Positions 37,558 through 45,428 of a stretch of 64,000 nucleotides of DNA are shown here, in pieces. Position numbers and translations under genes: made by a program. The DNA lies in assembly GCA_001443495.1 (NCBI GenBank), contig LDXR01000003.1, forward strand, positions 63,129 to 127,128. The letters run 5' to 3'. The notes under the pieces are model-generated. The model did not search any database. It was not told the DNA's origin and saw only the letters and a list, made by a program, of their open reading frames with translations. This DNA is from a candidate division NC10 bacterium CSP1-5 (GTDB lineage Bacteria > Methylomirabilota > Methylomirabilia > Methylomirabilales > CSP1-5). Numbering within the stretch: the stretch's first letter is position 1; every line of letters begins with the position of its first letter.

Positions 37558-37805
37558 CGTTCGCTCCGATCGGTGAGGAGCCCCCAGAAGACGTAGAGGA
37601 CCACGCCGAGGAGGACGAGAAAGACCGGGATCGCCACCAGGGAGATGCCGATAGAGGCAGAAGGGACGTCCCTGAGCCACCAAGCGGTCCGGATCAGGTG
37701 GATGATCCAGGTCACGATGGCTCCCACGAAGAGAATGAAGCCTCCCGCCATGGCCCACTGCAAGATTTTCACCGTTCGATCCGGCAATGGATGCGGGCGA
37801 TCCAT
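37554..37805 (-). CDS. small two-helix membrane protein (possible complex subunit)
   Basis: An 83-residue protein starting MDRPHPLPDRTVKILQWAMA with two membrane helices (WAMAGGFILFVGAIVTWIIH and ISLVAIPVFLVLLGVVLYVF). It lies between NrfD and the tetrahaem cytochrome, with start directly after the NrfD stop and an ATGA overlap downstream. The position resembles small membrane subunits of alternative complex III, but sequence similarity cannot be judged by eye. Confidence 0.7.
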   Translation of the reverse strand: MDRPHPLPDRTVKILQWAMAGGFILFVGAIVTWIIHLIRTAWWLRDVPSASIGISLVAIPVFLVLLGVVLYVFWGLLTDRSER

Positions 37806-37806
37806 C

Positions 37807-39171
37807 TCATCCTCCTCTGTCGACCGGCGTGAATTCCGGCTCAACCGTATCCGGGAGATAGGTCAAGAGCCGTTCCTCCACCTCCTTGAGGCCCACCTCC
37901 CGCCCCTCCTGGATCTCCCAGATAGAAATGATGGGGAAAACCTTGGTGAAGAGAAGGTAGAAGAGGGCAAACAACGCAAAGCTCGCCGCGGTCTCCCCCC
38001 ACTCGACCCAGGTCGGCCAATAGATCCCCTCGGGGAATGGGAGCCGGGGGTACGACAGGGTGGGAACGACGATGATGAAACGTTCAAGCCACATCCCAAC
38101 GATGACCGACAGAGAAGCGGTCAGGACCTTGCCGATCGTGCGACGTTCGAGTCTCACCAGGCAGAAAAGCGGGATAACGAAGTTGGCGAGGACCATACCC
38201 CAGAAGAACAGCGAGAAAGGCCCCCAGAACTTCCCCCAGAAGACCTTCATCTCCTCCACCTCACCGCCGTAATAGCCCGTGAGGTACTCGGTGAAGGTGA
38301 AGTAAAACCAAAGAAGCGCCATGACTAGGAGGAGCTGTCCCAGGTAGCGGAAGTGAATCGGCCTGAGGTAGCCCTGAAGCCCGTATGCCTTCCGAAAGAT
38401 GAGCATGGCCACAATGAGGGCGGCGATGCCGGAGAAGATGGCCCCCACCACGAAGTACGGCCCGAAAATCGTCGAGTGCCACATCGGCTGGAGTGTCATG
38501 GAGAAGACGAAGGAGACCACGGTGTGGACCGAAACGGCGATGGGGATCACCAGGACCGCCATGACGGCGATGGCGCGGTTGAGCACCTTGTGTTGCCGCT
38601 CCGTCCCCTGCCATCCCAGGGCTAACACGGTATAGAAGAACTTCCGCTTGCCGAGGCGGTCTCTGAGAATGGCGATGTCCGGGATCATGGGGAGCCAGAG
38701 GTAGACGAGGCTGGCCGTCAGGTAGGCGCTGATGCTGGTGGCATCCCAGAGGAGGGGGGACTGGTAGCGGCCGTGACGGATGACGTTCATGACCCGGTCC
38801 GGCCGGCCTAAGTCCACCAGGATTTGGCCAGCGCCGATGAAGAGGACCATCACGGTGATCACCTCGGCCATCCGGGTAATGGGGCGCCGCCACTCGGCCC
38901 GGGAGAGGCGGAGGATGGCCGAGATGAGGGTCCCCGCGTGACTGATTCCAATAAAGAAGACAAAATTGGTGACGTAGAAGCCCCAGGAAACCGGCTGGTG
39001 GAGCCCGGTGACCCCGAGGCCTCCGTCGAGCTGGACCGCGTAGGCGACGGCACCCCAGAGGACCCCGAGAGAGAGGATGGCCACAGCCCAGTAGAATCCC
39101 CGCCCCGTCCGCTCGATCGGGGCGAGGAGGATGGCGTCGCGCGTGTCGGCCGGGTCAGCCACGGGCTTCAC
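37807..39171 (-). CDS. NrfD/PsrC/ActC-family membrane quinone subunit
   Basis: A 454-residue integral protein with about ten helices, NrfD-like: FYVTNFVFFIGISHAGTLIS, the HAGT segment and RMAEVITVMVLFIGAGQILV, then SYPRLPFPEGIYWPTWVEWG near the end as in ActC/QrcD-type proteins. No cofactor is bound; it provides the quinone site and membrane anchor. The gene overlaps the FeS subunit gene by 17 bases, confirming one complex. Confidence 0.92.
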   Translation of the reverse strand: MKPVADPADTRDAILLAPIERTGRGFYWAVAILSLGVLWGAVAYAVQLDGGLGVTGLHQPVSWGFYVTNFVFFIGISHAGTLISAILRLSRAEWRRPITRMAEVITVMVLFIGAGQILVDLGRPDRVMNVIRHGRYQSPLLWDATSISAYLTASLVYLWLPMIPDIAILRDRLGKRKFFYTVLALGWQGTERQHKVLNRAIAVMAVLVIPIAVSVHTVVSFVFSMTLQPMWHSTIFGPYFVVGAIFSGIAALIVAMLIFRKAYGLQGYLRPIHFRYLGQLLLVMALLWFYFTFTEYLTGYYGGEVEEMKVFWGKFWGPFSLFFWGMVLANFVIPLFCLVRLERRTIGKVLTASLSVIVGMWLERFIIVVPTLSYPRLPFPEGIYWPTWVEWGETAASFALFALFYLLFTKVFPIISIWEIQEGREVGLKEVEERLLTYLPDTVEPEFTPVDRGG

Positions 39172-39838
39172 CCTCTGTCAAATAGATCACCTTGGGCTTT
39201 GTTCCGAGCTCTTCCTGGAGTCTGAAGGCCCGCGGGCTCCGGGCGAGCTTGGACACCTCGCTGCTGGGGTCGGAGAGATCGCCGAAGACGATGGCCCGGG
39301 CCGGGCACGCCTCCGCGCAGGCGGGGACGTATTCCCCTGGCTCGATCTCGCGATGTTCAGCCAGGGCCCGTTCGCGCGCCTTTTGGAGGCGATGGTGGCA
39401 GAAGGTGCATTTCTCCACGATACCCTTTTGGCGCACCGAAACATCCGGGTTCTGACCCGGGCCCTCTTTTTGGTAGGTGTGCCAGTTAAAGTACTTGGCG
39501 TTATACGGGCAGGCGGCCATGCAGAACCGACAGCCGATACACCGGGCGTAAATCTGGGCCACGATCCCCTCCGGGTCCCGATAGGTGGCGTAGACGGGGC
39601 AGACCTTGGTGCAGGGCGGATCGTCGCAGTGGAGGCATGGCCTGGGCAGGAATCGGAGCTTCCCGTCGGGGTGCTCTTTGTCCTCTTCGGTGAGGACCTG
39701 CATCCAGCTGATGATCCGCTCCCTGCTGGCCTCCTTGGGTCCAACGGCCGGGACGTTGTTTTCCGCCTTGCAGGCCATGACGCAGGCCTGGCACCCGGTG
39801 CAGCGGTCCAGATCGATCACCATCCCCCAAAGCGCCAT
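39155..39838 (-). CDS. four-cluster FeS subunit (DmsB/PsrB/ActB2-type)
   Basis: A 227-residue ferredoxin-like subunit with all sixteen cysteines of four cubanes: CTGCQACVMACKAENN near residue 13, CLHCDDPPCTKVCP near 68, CIGCRFCMAACPYNA near 100 and CTFCHHRLQKA with a following CAEACP. It transfers electrons between the Mo subunit and NrfD or cytochromes. It starts one base after the Mo gene stop. Confidence 0.94.
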   Translation of the reverse strand: MALWGMVIDLDRCTGCQACVMACKAENNVPAVGPKEASRERIISWMQVLTEEDKEHPDGKLRFLPRPCLHCDDPPCTKVCPVYATYRDPEGIVAQIYARCIGCRFCMAACPYNAKYFNWHTYQKEGPGQNPDVSVRQKGIVEKCTFCHHRLQKARERALAEHREIEPGEYVPACAEACPARAIVFGDLSDPSSEVSKLARSPRAFRLQEELGTKPKVIYLTEGEARG

Positions 39839-39839
39839 A

Positions 39840-42254
39840 TCAGGCTTTCCCTATGCGCACCCTCGTGGTGTTGAGGAGCCCGAATCCTCGGAAGAGATCG
39901 GCCTCGTTAGCGATGAGGTCGTTCGGGTTGGGTCCCTTCCCCCCAAAGAGGGGGATCTGCACCACATCGCGACGGGTACCGGAATAGAGTTTGGCCCTCA
40001 GGCGGATCCGCCCCTTGGCGGATTCCACCCAGACCCAGTCGCCGTCGCTGATCCCCAACTTGGCCCCCGTCTCCGGATGAACCTCGACCCAGTTCTCCCA
40101 AGATGTCTTGACATGGACGGCCGGCTGCTCCAGAAGCCAGGGCTGGTTTTTTCCGCCTCCGAGTGGCCGGGTTACGAGGCGGTACGTAATGAGGCGAAGG
40201 GGGAACGCTTCCGCCTCCTGGGCAGGAGAGATTGCGACGGCGGGAAGGAAGAGCAGATCCCCACGGTCCTGCCCCCCAAGGGCGGTTACGAACGGACCCG
40301 TCTTTCCCTCGCGTTTTGTGGCCTCGTCCACCCACCGCTTGAGGCTGGTGGAGTAGAACTCGAACTTCCCGGAGGGGGTCCGAAGAAGGGCATTCCGCCC
40401 CACCGGAAGGCTTGTGGGGTCCCACCACGCCCCGCGCTTGAGCAGGGCCTGCCAGAATTCATCGTAAGTCTTGAACTCGGGCGCCCAGTACCCTTGGCGC
40501 TCGAGGATTTTTCTGAGCGACTCTTCGGCATGCACGGAAACCACGTATCCCCGGCCCGCCTCGTAGAGTCCTTGGGCTCCTTCGTGCAGGAGCGCCTCGA
40601 AGGTCTTCCATGGAAGGCTCTTGGCAATGGATCCGCCCAGCGTCTTTGCAATCTGGAGCACGACGTCAGCCGTGTTCCGGGTGTCGTGGCGAGGCGTCGC
40701 AGCCGCCTGGGCCAGGCTGAAGCAGGTGAAGCCGGCCAGGTGCGTGACCTGGTCGTCCTGCCACCGCTCCAGATAGGTATGATCTGGCAGGATGAGATCG
40801 GCCAAGGCGCTGGATTCATCCAGGAATGGGGAGAAGCTGACGACGAGCGGGACCTGTTCCATCGCCTTGGCAAAGGCTTCTTTTGCCGGATGGTTGGCCA
40901 GGGGATTCGAGGCGAAGAGGAAGAGGGCGTTGACCGGATACGGATCCCTGCTCAGCATTCTTTCAGGCAGAGCCTGGGGGGCATCCGAGACGAGGAGATA
41001 TTCCCCTAGGCCCGCTCCATCGATTCTCGGGCGGGCTCCCCCTCGCTTTGCCGCGAGATCCTGCGCCACCGGAGGGAGCGGGGTGAGTGGGAGATCGCCC
41101 TGGATCATCAGGCCACCGGGGACGCCAATATTTCCGACCAAGGCATTGAGGCTGTGGATTGCCATCCGGGTGTGAAGATCGTCGGGGCCGTAGGACGGTC
41201 CCCGCTCGCCGATCACGACGGCGGGCTTTATCGTGGCCAGATCCCGGGCGACTTCCAGGATGGTTTTTACCGGGACGCCGGTGGCCCGTGAAACGGTAAT
41301 CAGCCCGTACTCCCTGAGGACCAGATTCTTGAACCCCGTGTGTCGCTGGCCGGTTTCGTCCACCCAGTCTTCAAAGCCGAACGTGTGCGTCTCCACGAAC
41401 TCGTGATCATAGAGCCGTTCCCTGATGAGTGCATTGGCAAGCCCTAGGGCCAGGATCCCGTCCGTGCCGGGGATGATCGGGACCCACCGGTCCGCTTTCG
41501 CTGCCGTCTGCGAGCGTCTGGGATCGACGTGAATCAGCCTCCCCCTCGGGCGGTCCCCCGCGCTCCGCAGGTTCGCAAACGCCAGGGAGCCATGGACCGG
41601 ACCGAGCCAGGATTCCAGGAGACCGGCTCCGAATGAAAGGATCAAGCGGGCCTGAGCGAGGTCATACCCTAAGGGGGCCTCGACGCCCTGCATGAGTCGA
41701 TGGGTGAGGGCAGGGTGCTCCGGGGCCAGGCAGCGTACCCGGATGTAATTCGGAGTTCCGTAAGCTTCAGCGAAGCGCTTCCAGAGTGTGTCCCGATAGC
41801 CGCGGTATTGTCCCCCGAGAATCGCCACCGTGTGAGAAAGCCCCTGCTGGCGGAGCTCGGCAAGACGCTGTGTTGCCAACCGCAGCGCCTCCTCCCACGC
41901 GATCGGACGCAAAGCTCCGTGCTTTCCGTCTCGTGCCATCGGACCCTTCAGACGGTGGGGGTCATACAGGAGCTGGAGCCCCCCGAAGGCCTTGGGGCAC
42001 AATGCGCCGCGATTGATGGGATGCAGGGCATTTCCGGAGATCCCTGCGACTTCTCCGTCCAGCGTCCGGACGAGGATCCCGCAGCCCCCCGGACACTGCT
42101 GACACAGAGAGGGAACCCCGACCTCCTCCGGGGTGGCCCATCGTTCCAGGTTCTGGCCTGCCTGTTCGGTCGTGGTCAGTTGGCCTCTGGCCAGCGCAGC
42201 CGCCCCGGCCGTTCCGCCGAGTACCTGCAAGAATGTTCGTCGCGTGACTCGCAT
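39840..42254 (-). CDS. molybdopterin oxidoreductase catalytic subunit (PhsA/PsrA/QrcB-like), Tat-exported
   Basis: Starts MRVTRRTFLQVLGGTAGAAA at 42254; RRTFLQ is a twin-arginine signal. The N-terminal cluster motif is CQQCPGGCGI with the fourth Cys in RGALCPKAF. After TPNYIRVRC, Cys175 (from this start) stands at the position of the molybdenum ligand in the PhsA/PsrA group, so the enzyme may still be catalytic, unlike QrcB and ActB which lost the cofactor. MGD motifs include LIHVDPRRSQTAAKADRWVP and the C-terminal KTSWENWVEVHPETGAKLGI. The substrate is unknown. Confidence 0.9.
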   Translation of the reverse strand: MRVTRRTFLQVLGGTAGAAALARGQLTTTEQAGQNLERWATPEEVGVPSLCQQCPGGCGILVRTLDGEVAGISGNALHPINRGALCPKAFGGLQLLYDPHRLKGPMARDGKHGALRPIAWEEALRLATQRLAELRQQGLSHTVAILGGQYRGYRDTLWKRFAEAYGTPNYIRVRCLAPEHPALTHRLMQGVEAPLGYDLAQARLILSFGAGLLESWLGPVHGSLAFANLRSAGDRPRGRLIHVDPRRSQTAAKADRWVPIIPGTDGILALGLANALIRERLYDHEFVETHTFGFEDWVDETGQRHTGFKNLVLREYGLITVSRATGVPVKTILEVARDLATIKPAVVIGERGPSYGPDDLHTRMAIHSLNALVGNIGVPGGLMIQGDLPLTPLPPVAQDLAAKRGGARPRIDGAGLGEYLLVSDAPQALPERMLSRDPYPVNALFLFASNPLANHPAKEAFAKAMEQVPLVVSFSPFLDESSALADLILPDHTYLERWQDDQVTHLAGFTCFSLAQAAATPRHDTRNTADVVLQIAKTLGGSIAKSLPWKTFEALLHEGAQGLYEAGRGYVVSVHAEESLRKILERQGYWAPEFKTYDEFWQALLKRGAWWDPTSLPVGRNALLRTPSGKFEFYSTSLKRWVDEATKREGKTGPFVTALGGQDRGDLLFLPAVAISPAQEAEAFPLRLITYRLVTRPLGGGKNQPWLLEQPAVHVKTSWENWVEVHPETGAKLGISDGDWVWVESAKGRIRLRAKLYSGTRRDVVQIPLFGGKGPNPNDLIANEADLFRGFGLLNTTRVRIGKA

Positions 42255-42262
42255 GGCTTCAC

Positions 42263-42820
42263 TCACCGATGGCAAACGTTGCAATCAGTAGAGATCCGGC
42301 GCCTGGCCACCGCCTCCACCGGCTTTGCTCCCTTTTGCTCATCTTCTTCGCTGGGCCCCACACCCTTCTCGTGACAGGCGATGCAGTCATTCATCGAGAG
42401 CGTCTTCAGCGGGCGTGCGGGGGGGCGGTCGAGGGTCTCCATCGGTCCGTGGCAGGATTGGCACTTTACCTTTGCCACCACCACGTGCGTCCGGTGAGAG
42501 AAGAAGACGTGGGAGGGAAGCCGCCAGACCCGTTTCCAAGGGACTTCCAGTCCTCGCTCGGCGAAGGCCAGGAGTTTTTTCTCCTCCACGCTGTTCCCCT
42601 CCCCACTGGAGTGGCAGGAGAGGCACGTCTCCATCGAAGGGCGACCCGCCACCGGGCCTTTCGTCGCACGTGTATGGCAATCGGTGCACTCCAGGAGCTC
42701 CACATGCTTTTTGTGGGGGAACTGGATCGGCTGGCTTATAGCCGGCTCCGCCAACAGATACCATGCTCCCCAGGCAAGGAGGCCGAGCGCGATGAGGGCC
42801 ACGACACCTGGCCCCCTCAT
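42263..42820 (-). CDS. membrane-anchored pentahaem cytochrome c (ActA/Qrc-like)
   Basis: A 185-residue protein with an N-terminal membrane helix (VVALIALGLLAWGAWYLLAE) and five haem motifs (CTDCH, CLSCH, CQSCH, CIACH, CNVCH), the last at the very C-terminus. The SQPIQFPHKKHV segment with a distal His fits class III/c7-type multihaem proteins such as ActA of alternative complex III. It stands eight bases before the Mo subunit gene, so it belongs to the same complex. Confidence 0.9.
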   Translation of the reverse strand: MRGPGVVALIALGLLAWGAWYLLAEPAISQPIQFPHKKHVELLECTDCHTRATKGPVAGRPSMETCLSCHSSGEGNSVEEKKLLAFAERGLEVPWKRVWRLPSHVFFSHRTHVVVAKVKCQSCHGPMETLDRPPARPLKTLSMNDCIACHEKGVGPSEEDEQKGAKPVEAVARRRISTDCNVCHR

Positions 42821-42893
42821 GATGCTCCCCTCAGGACGCCCCCTTCAAGAAAATGGGCGATCCGCTCATAGCCCCAAGGTCCCCCCCGGCCCT

Positions 42894-44129
42894 TCACCGG
42901 CGATCCCCCAGTGCCTGGAGATAGGCGACGAGGTCGGCCATCTCTTGTGGGCGGAACTGAGGCCAGGCGATCCCTCGGGCCTTGGCCAACTTTTCCATGA
43001 ACAAGGCGTGGTTCCACAATGCCGAGATCACTGCGGCAGGCGAGCCAAGGTCCTGGACCCGGGCGAGGTCCGGCGCGGCCTTTCCCCCCTTTCCGGCAAC
43101 CGAATGGCAATTCAGACACCCCTTACCTGCCACCACCTTCTCCCCCTGGCGGGAATCGCCCGGCTCGGCGAAGTAGCCCACGGAGTAGAGGTAGGCGACA
43201 ATATCGGCCATCTCCTCCGGGCGGAGTTGGGGGACAGAGATTCCTCTGGCCTCCATGGCCTGAATCATCGCTGGCGTCTTATTCCACATTGCCGCCGCAA
43301 ATTCCGTCAAGCTCCGGCGAAGTCCTCGCTCGGCCAGGTCCGGCCCCACCGTACCCCCCTTTCCTCCGACGCTGTGACACACACGGCAACGCTTCACTTC
43401 GAAGAGTCGGCGTCCCTCCTCGGCTTGGCCAGGTAGCAGGTGGAGAGGCTCGTCCGCTGGGTGCGGTGAGGCTGATTTGAGGTAGGCGATCAGGTCGATG
43501 AGCTCCGAGCCCTTGAAGGTCGGGCGTGTGATCCCTCTGACCCGCATGGCCTCGGCCATGGCAGGCCCGTGGTTCCACATGGCCGCGGCGACGAAGATCG
43601 GCGAACCATATTGCTTGAGAAAATCCAGGTTCGGGCCCATCACCCCTCCCGTCCCGCCGAGCTGGTGACAGACGATACACTTCTTCTTAGCGAAGAGCCG
43701 TTGTCCGATCTCGAGGTTGCCAGGAGGATCGAAGTAGTTGAGGGTGTGGAGAAAGGCGATCAGGTCGCCGGTTTCTCGCGGATTGAGGTACGGGTGGAAG
43801 ATTCCAAGTTCACTCATCTTCGCAGCCATGCGGGGAAAGTGGTTCCACATGGCTGCGGCGAGCGCATAAAACGACCGCGGACCCGGGATGCGGCCAAGAT
43901 CGGGCCCCACCTGGCCGCCCACCCCGTTCACTGCGTGACACCTGGTGCATCCCTTCAACCCGAAGACGCGCGAACCGGCGACCGGGTTCTGTGTCGGGCT
44001 GAAAACCGACTGTGCGAAGGCCGATTCGAGGGGCCAGAGGAGCAGGAGAGTAAGGGATATGCAGAGGAAAACCACAGGTGAGGCCAAAGTGAGAGTGGTG
44101 ACGCCAAGCTTACCGAGGAAGGAGTCCAT
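42894..44129 (-). CDS. tetrahaem cytochrome c (four fused class I-like domains)
   Basis: A 411-residue protein with a hydrophobic export segment (VVFLCISLTLLLLWPLESAF) and four motifs: CTRCH, CIVCH, CRVCH, CLNCH. Each domain has GPDL/GPNL, MWNHxPxM and DL(I/V)AYL(Y/K). It is closely related to the partial gene at 63070-64000; long stretches such as NYFDPPGN and GSPIFVAAAMWNHGPAMAEA are nearly the same. It heads the pentahaem-Mo-FeS-NrfD operon and has a sigma-54-like site upstream. Confidence 0.9.
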   Translation of the reverse strand: MDSFLGKLGVTTLTLASPVVFLCISLTLLLLWPLESAFAQSVFSPTQNPVAGSRVFGLKGCTRCHAVNGVGGQVGPDLGRIPGPRSFYALAAAMWNHFPRMAAKMSELGIFHPYLNPRETGDLIAFLHTLNYFDPPGNLEIGQRLFAKKKCIVCHQLGGTGGVMGPNLDFLKQYGSPIFVAAAMWNHGPAMAEAMRVRGITRPTFKGSELIDLIAYLKSASPHPADEPLHLLPGQAEEGRRLFEVKRCRVCHSVGGKGGTVGPDLAERGLRRSLTEFAAAMWNKTPAMIQAMEARGISVPQLRPEEMADIVAYLYSVGYFAEPGDSRQGEKVVAGKGCLNCHSVAGKGGKAAPDLARVQDLGSPAAVISALWNHALFMEKLAKARGIAWPQFRPQEMADLVAYLQALGDRR

Positions 44130-44185
44130 CTCCCCCGTCTCCCCTTCGGCTGCAATGAGCTGGCGAGGGGTGTGACAGCGCGGGG

Positions 44186-44201
44186 TGCGAGAAAAGTGCC
44201 A
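44186..44201 (-). promoter_or_regulatory. candidate sigma-54 promoter (-24/-12)
   Basis: On minus, TGGCACTTTTCTCGCA has a perfect TGGCAC -24 box, GG-N10-GC spacing and one -12 mismatch (TCGC for TTGC). It lies about 57 bases before the tetrahaem start, giving a leader of about 45 bases. Confidence 0.6.
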
Positions 44202-44261
44202 AGCCCGGTTTTGAGGTTAAGTATTGGAATTTGCATGGAAAGATCCGCTAGGCCTTGGTCG

Positions 44262-44305
44262 GTGACTGTCCCTGCCGTGGGACAAGCTCCACCTGGCACA
44301 GTCAC
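44262..44305. other. nested inverted repeat
   Basis: Outer arms GTGACTGT and ACAGTCAC (8 bp) enclose an inner hairpin TGTCCC-TGCCGT-GGGACA sharing the same side. On minus it overlaps the TGA of the small exported-protein ORF and precedes the sigma-54-like site. It could end upstream transcription, but there is no T tract. Confidence 0.5.
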
Positions 44306-44523
44306 GAATCTCTTGTAAGTACAGTCTTTTTTCGGTGTGGCATCAATGTCTCAGCGGGGACGTATTGCCCCGCGCGGAGGACTTCAGAAAAGAGCCCAAA
44401 TGCGGAGGAGGCGAAAACCGGAGGCTCAAGCGGAGGCAGCGCCTGCGGGGTCTGCGCCCACGCCGCTGGGACTGCGCCGAGGAGCATCGAGATTGTAATG
44501 CAACTCATGAACAGTGGTCGCAT
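44302..44523 (-). CDS. short exported peptide of unknown function, possibly truncated
   Basis: A 73-residue ORF starting MRPLFMSCITISMLLGAVPA with a clear signal peptide (AWA cleavage) and a GAGGAGAGATCC ribosome site. The mature part is only about 50 residues (LPPLEPPVFASSAFGLFSEV and a basic end). It may be a decayed or very small secreted protein; the TGA stop lies inside an inverted repeat, and the frame stays open for a further 18 codons after it. No family recognised. Confidence 0.45.
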   Translation of the reverse strand: MRPLFMSCITISMLLGAVPAAWAQTPQALPPLEPPVFASSAFGLFSEVLRAGQYVPAETLMPHRKKTVLTRDS

Positions 44524-44574
44524 GGATCTCTCCTCGCTCATCCGGTCCCTTGTTTGCACCAAGGCCTTGCGCAA

Positions 44575-44910
44575 TCAACTTCTTTTCCGAGTCTTCCGCC
44601 GATCCTTGAGGGTGTCCTCGATCGCGGTCAGGGCCGCCATGCCCGTGGGGAAGCCCGACGTGGTGATGGCCAGCAGGGCGACCTGGCGGATCTCGACTGG
44701 TGAGGCCCCTTTGTCCAGCCCGAGACGCACATGGGCCCGTATCGCCCCATCCAAGCGCCCCCCGATGGCGATCCCCAGCTTGATCAACTCGCGGGTCTTG
44801 GGGTCGAGGGGGCCTTCCTGATGAACGGCACTCCCCAGGCTATCGTACGCCTTCCACACTCGGCGGAAGATCCGTTGAAACCGTTCGTAGGGTGGTGGTA
44901 GCTTCCCCAT
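44575..44910 (-). CDS. carboxymuconolactone-decarboxylase-like protein, copy B
   Basis: A 111-residue paralogue of copy A with the same start (MGKLPPPYERFQRIFRRVWK) and nearly the same core (HVRLGLDKGASPVEIRQVAL). A ribosome site (AAGGAGGATCT) stands before the ATG. The residues that differ are conservative, suggesting both copies are under selection. It follows the membrane-protein gene of the TtrAB operon. Confidence 0.8.
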   Translation of the reverse strand: MGKLPPPYERFQRIFRRVWKAYDSLGSAVHQEGPLDPKTRELIKLGIAIGGRLDGAIRAHVRLGLDKGASPVEIRQVALLAITTSGFPTGMAALTAIEDTLKDRRKTRKRS

Positions 44911-45070
44911 AGATCCTCCTTGCTTACGTTACCCTTTGCGGCCATCATCAATAATAACTGCAACTGCAACGCCCTGAGGTGGCGAGGAGAGGACCGAGTA
45001 GCCAAGGACTGCCCTGGCTCGATCACACCACGATGAAAGAGGGAATAGTGCCGGTAGCGCGCCGGCATGT
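44590..45070. repeat. duplicated block copy B
   Basis: Counterpart of 35830-36305. Here the block joins a complete membrane-protein gene and the CMD gene, so it is likely the original arrangement. Confidence 0.8.
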
Positions 45071-45428
45071 GGGAACCGACCGAGGCGATCCCAACGACTA
45101 GCAGGAGGAGGGCGACCCGCGCCTCCCAGAAGAAGGGGATCAGGAGCAGGAGGCCGAGCTTGACCAGCACCATGATCCCCTTCCCCAGGACCAGCCAGTA
45201 CAGCCCGACGGCATAGACCTCCAGCGCGATCAGCCCCACGCCGCTCAGGATGGTAAGCCACAAGTACAGCAGGAGTCTGTCCGTGTGCAGTTCGAACGCA
45301 TGTCCGCCGATCAGAATCCCGAACGCCGCCAGGTGCAGGGTGCGGAAGGCGATGGACATCGCCCGTGTCCCAGGCAGAAATCGCATCCGCTCGGGAAAAA
45401 ACCAGCAACGTAGCGTTTCAACCATCAC
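44784..45428 (-). CDS. four-helix membrane protein of TtrAB operon, probable 3' frameshift
   Basis: The start at 45428 (or the ATG three bases later) follows the TtrA stop directly. About four membrane helices are seen: TLHLAAFGILIGGHAFELH, LLLYLWLTILSGVGLIALEV, LVLGKGIMVLVKLGLLLLIP and ARVALLLLVVGIASVGSHM. As written the frame runs about 125 bases into the CMD gene. Comparison with the copy A remnant shows one base fewer here near 45000; in the alternative frame the protein would end ...AVIIDDGRKG at a TAA (44929-44931) just before the CMD ribosome site. So the native length is probably about 165 residues. It could anchor TtrAB in place of NrfD. Function unknown. Confidence 0.7.
   Translation of the reverse strand: MMVETLRCWFFPERMRFLPGTRAMSIAFRTLHLAAFGILIGGHAFELHTDRLLLYLWLTILSGVGLIALEVYAVGLYWLVLGKGIMVLVKLGLLLLIPFFWEARVALLLLVVGIASVGSHMPARYRHYSLFHRGVIEPGQSLATRSSPRHLRALQLQLLLMMAAKGNVSKEDLWGSYHHPTNGFNGSSAECGRRTIAWGVPFIRKAPSTPRPAS

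Noticed and set aside
44302-44304. UGA of the small exported ORF as a second selenocysteine codon
   Set aside because: The context TRDS-UGA-LCQ is not at a known redox position, the downstream extension is only 18 codons, and the hairpin loop lacks an early G.
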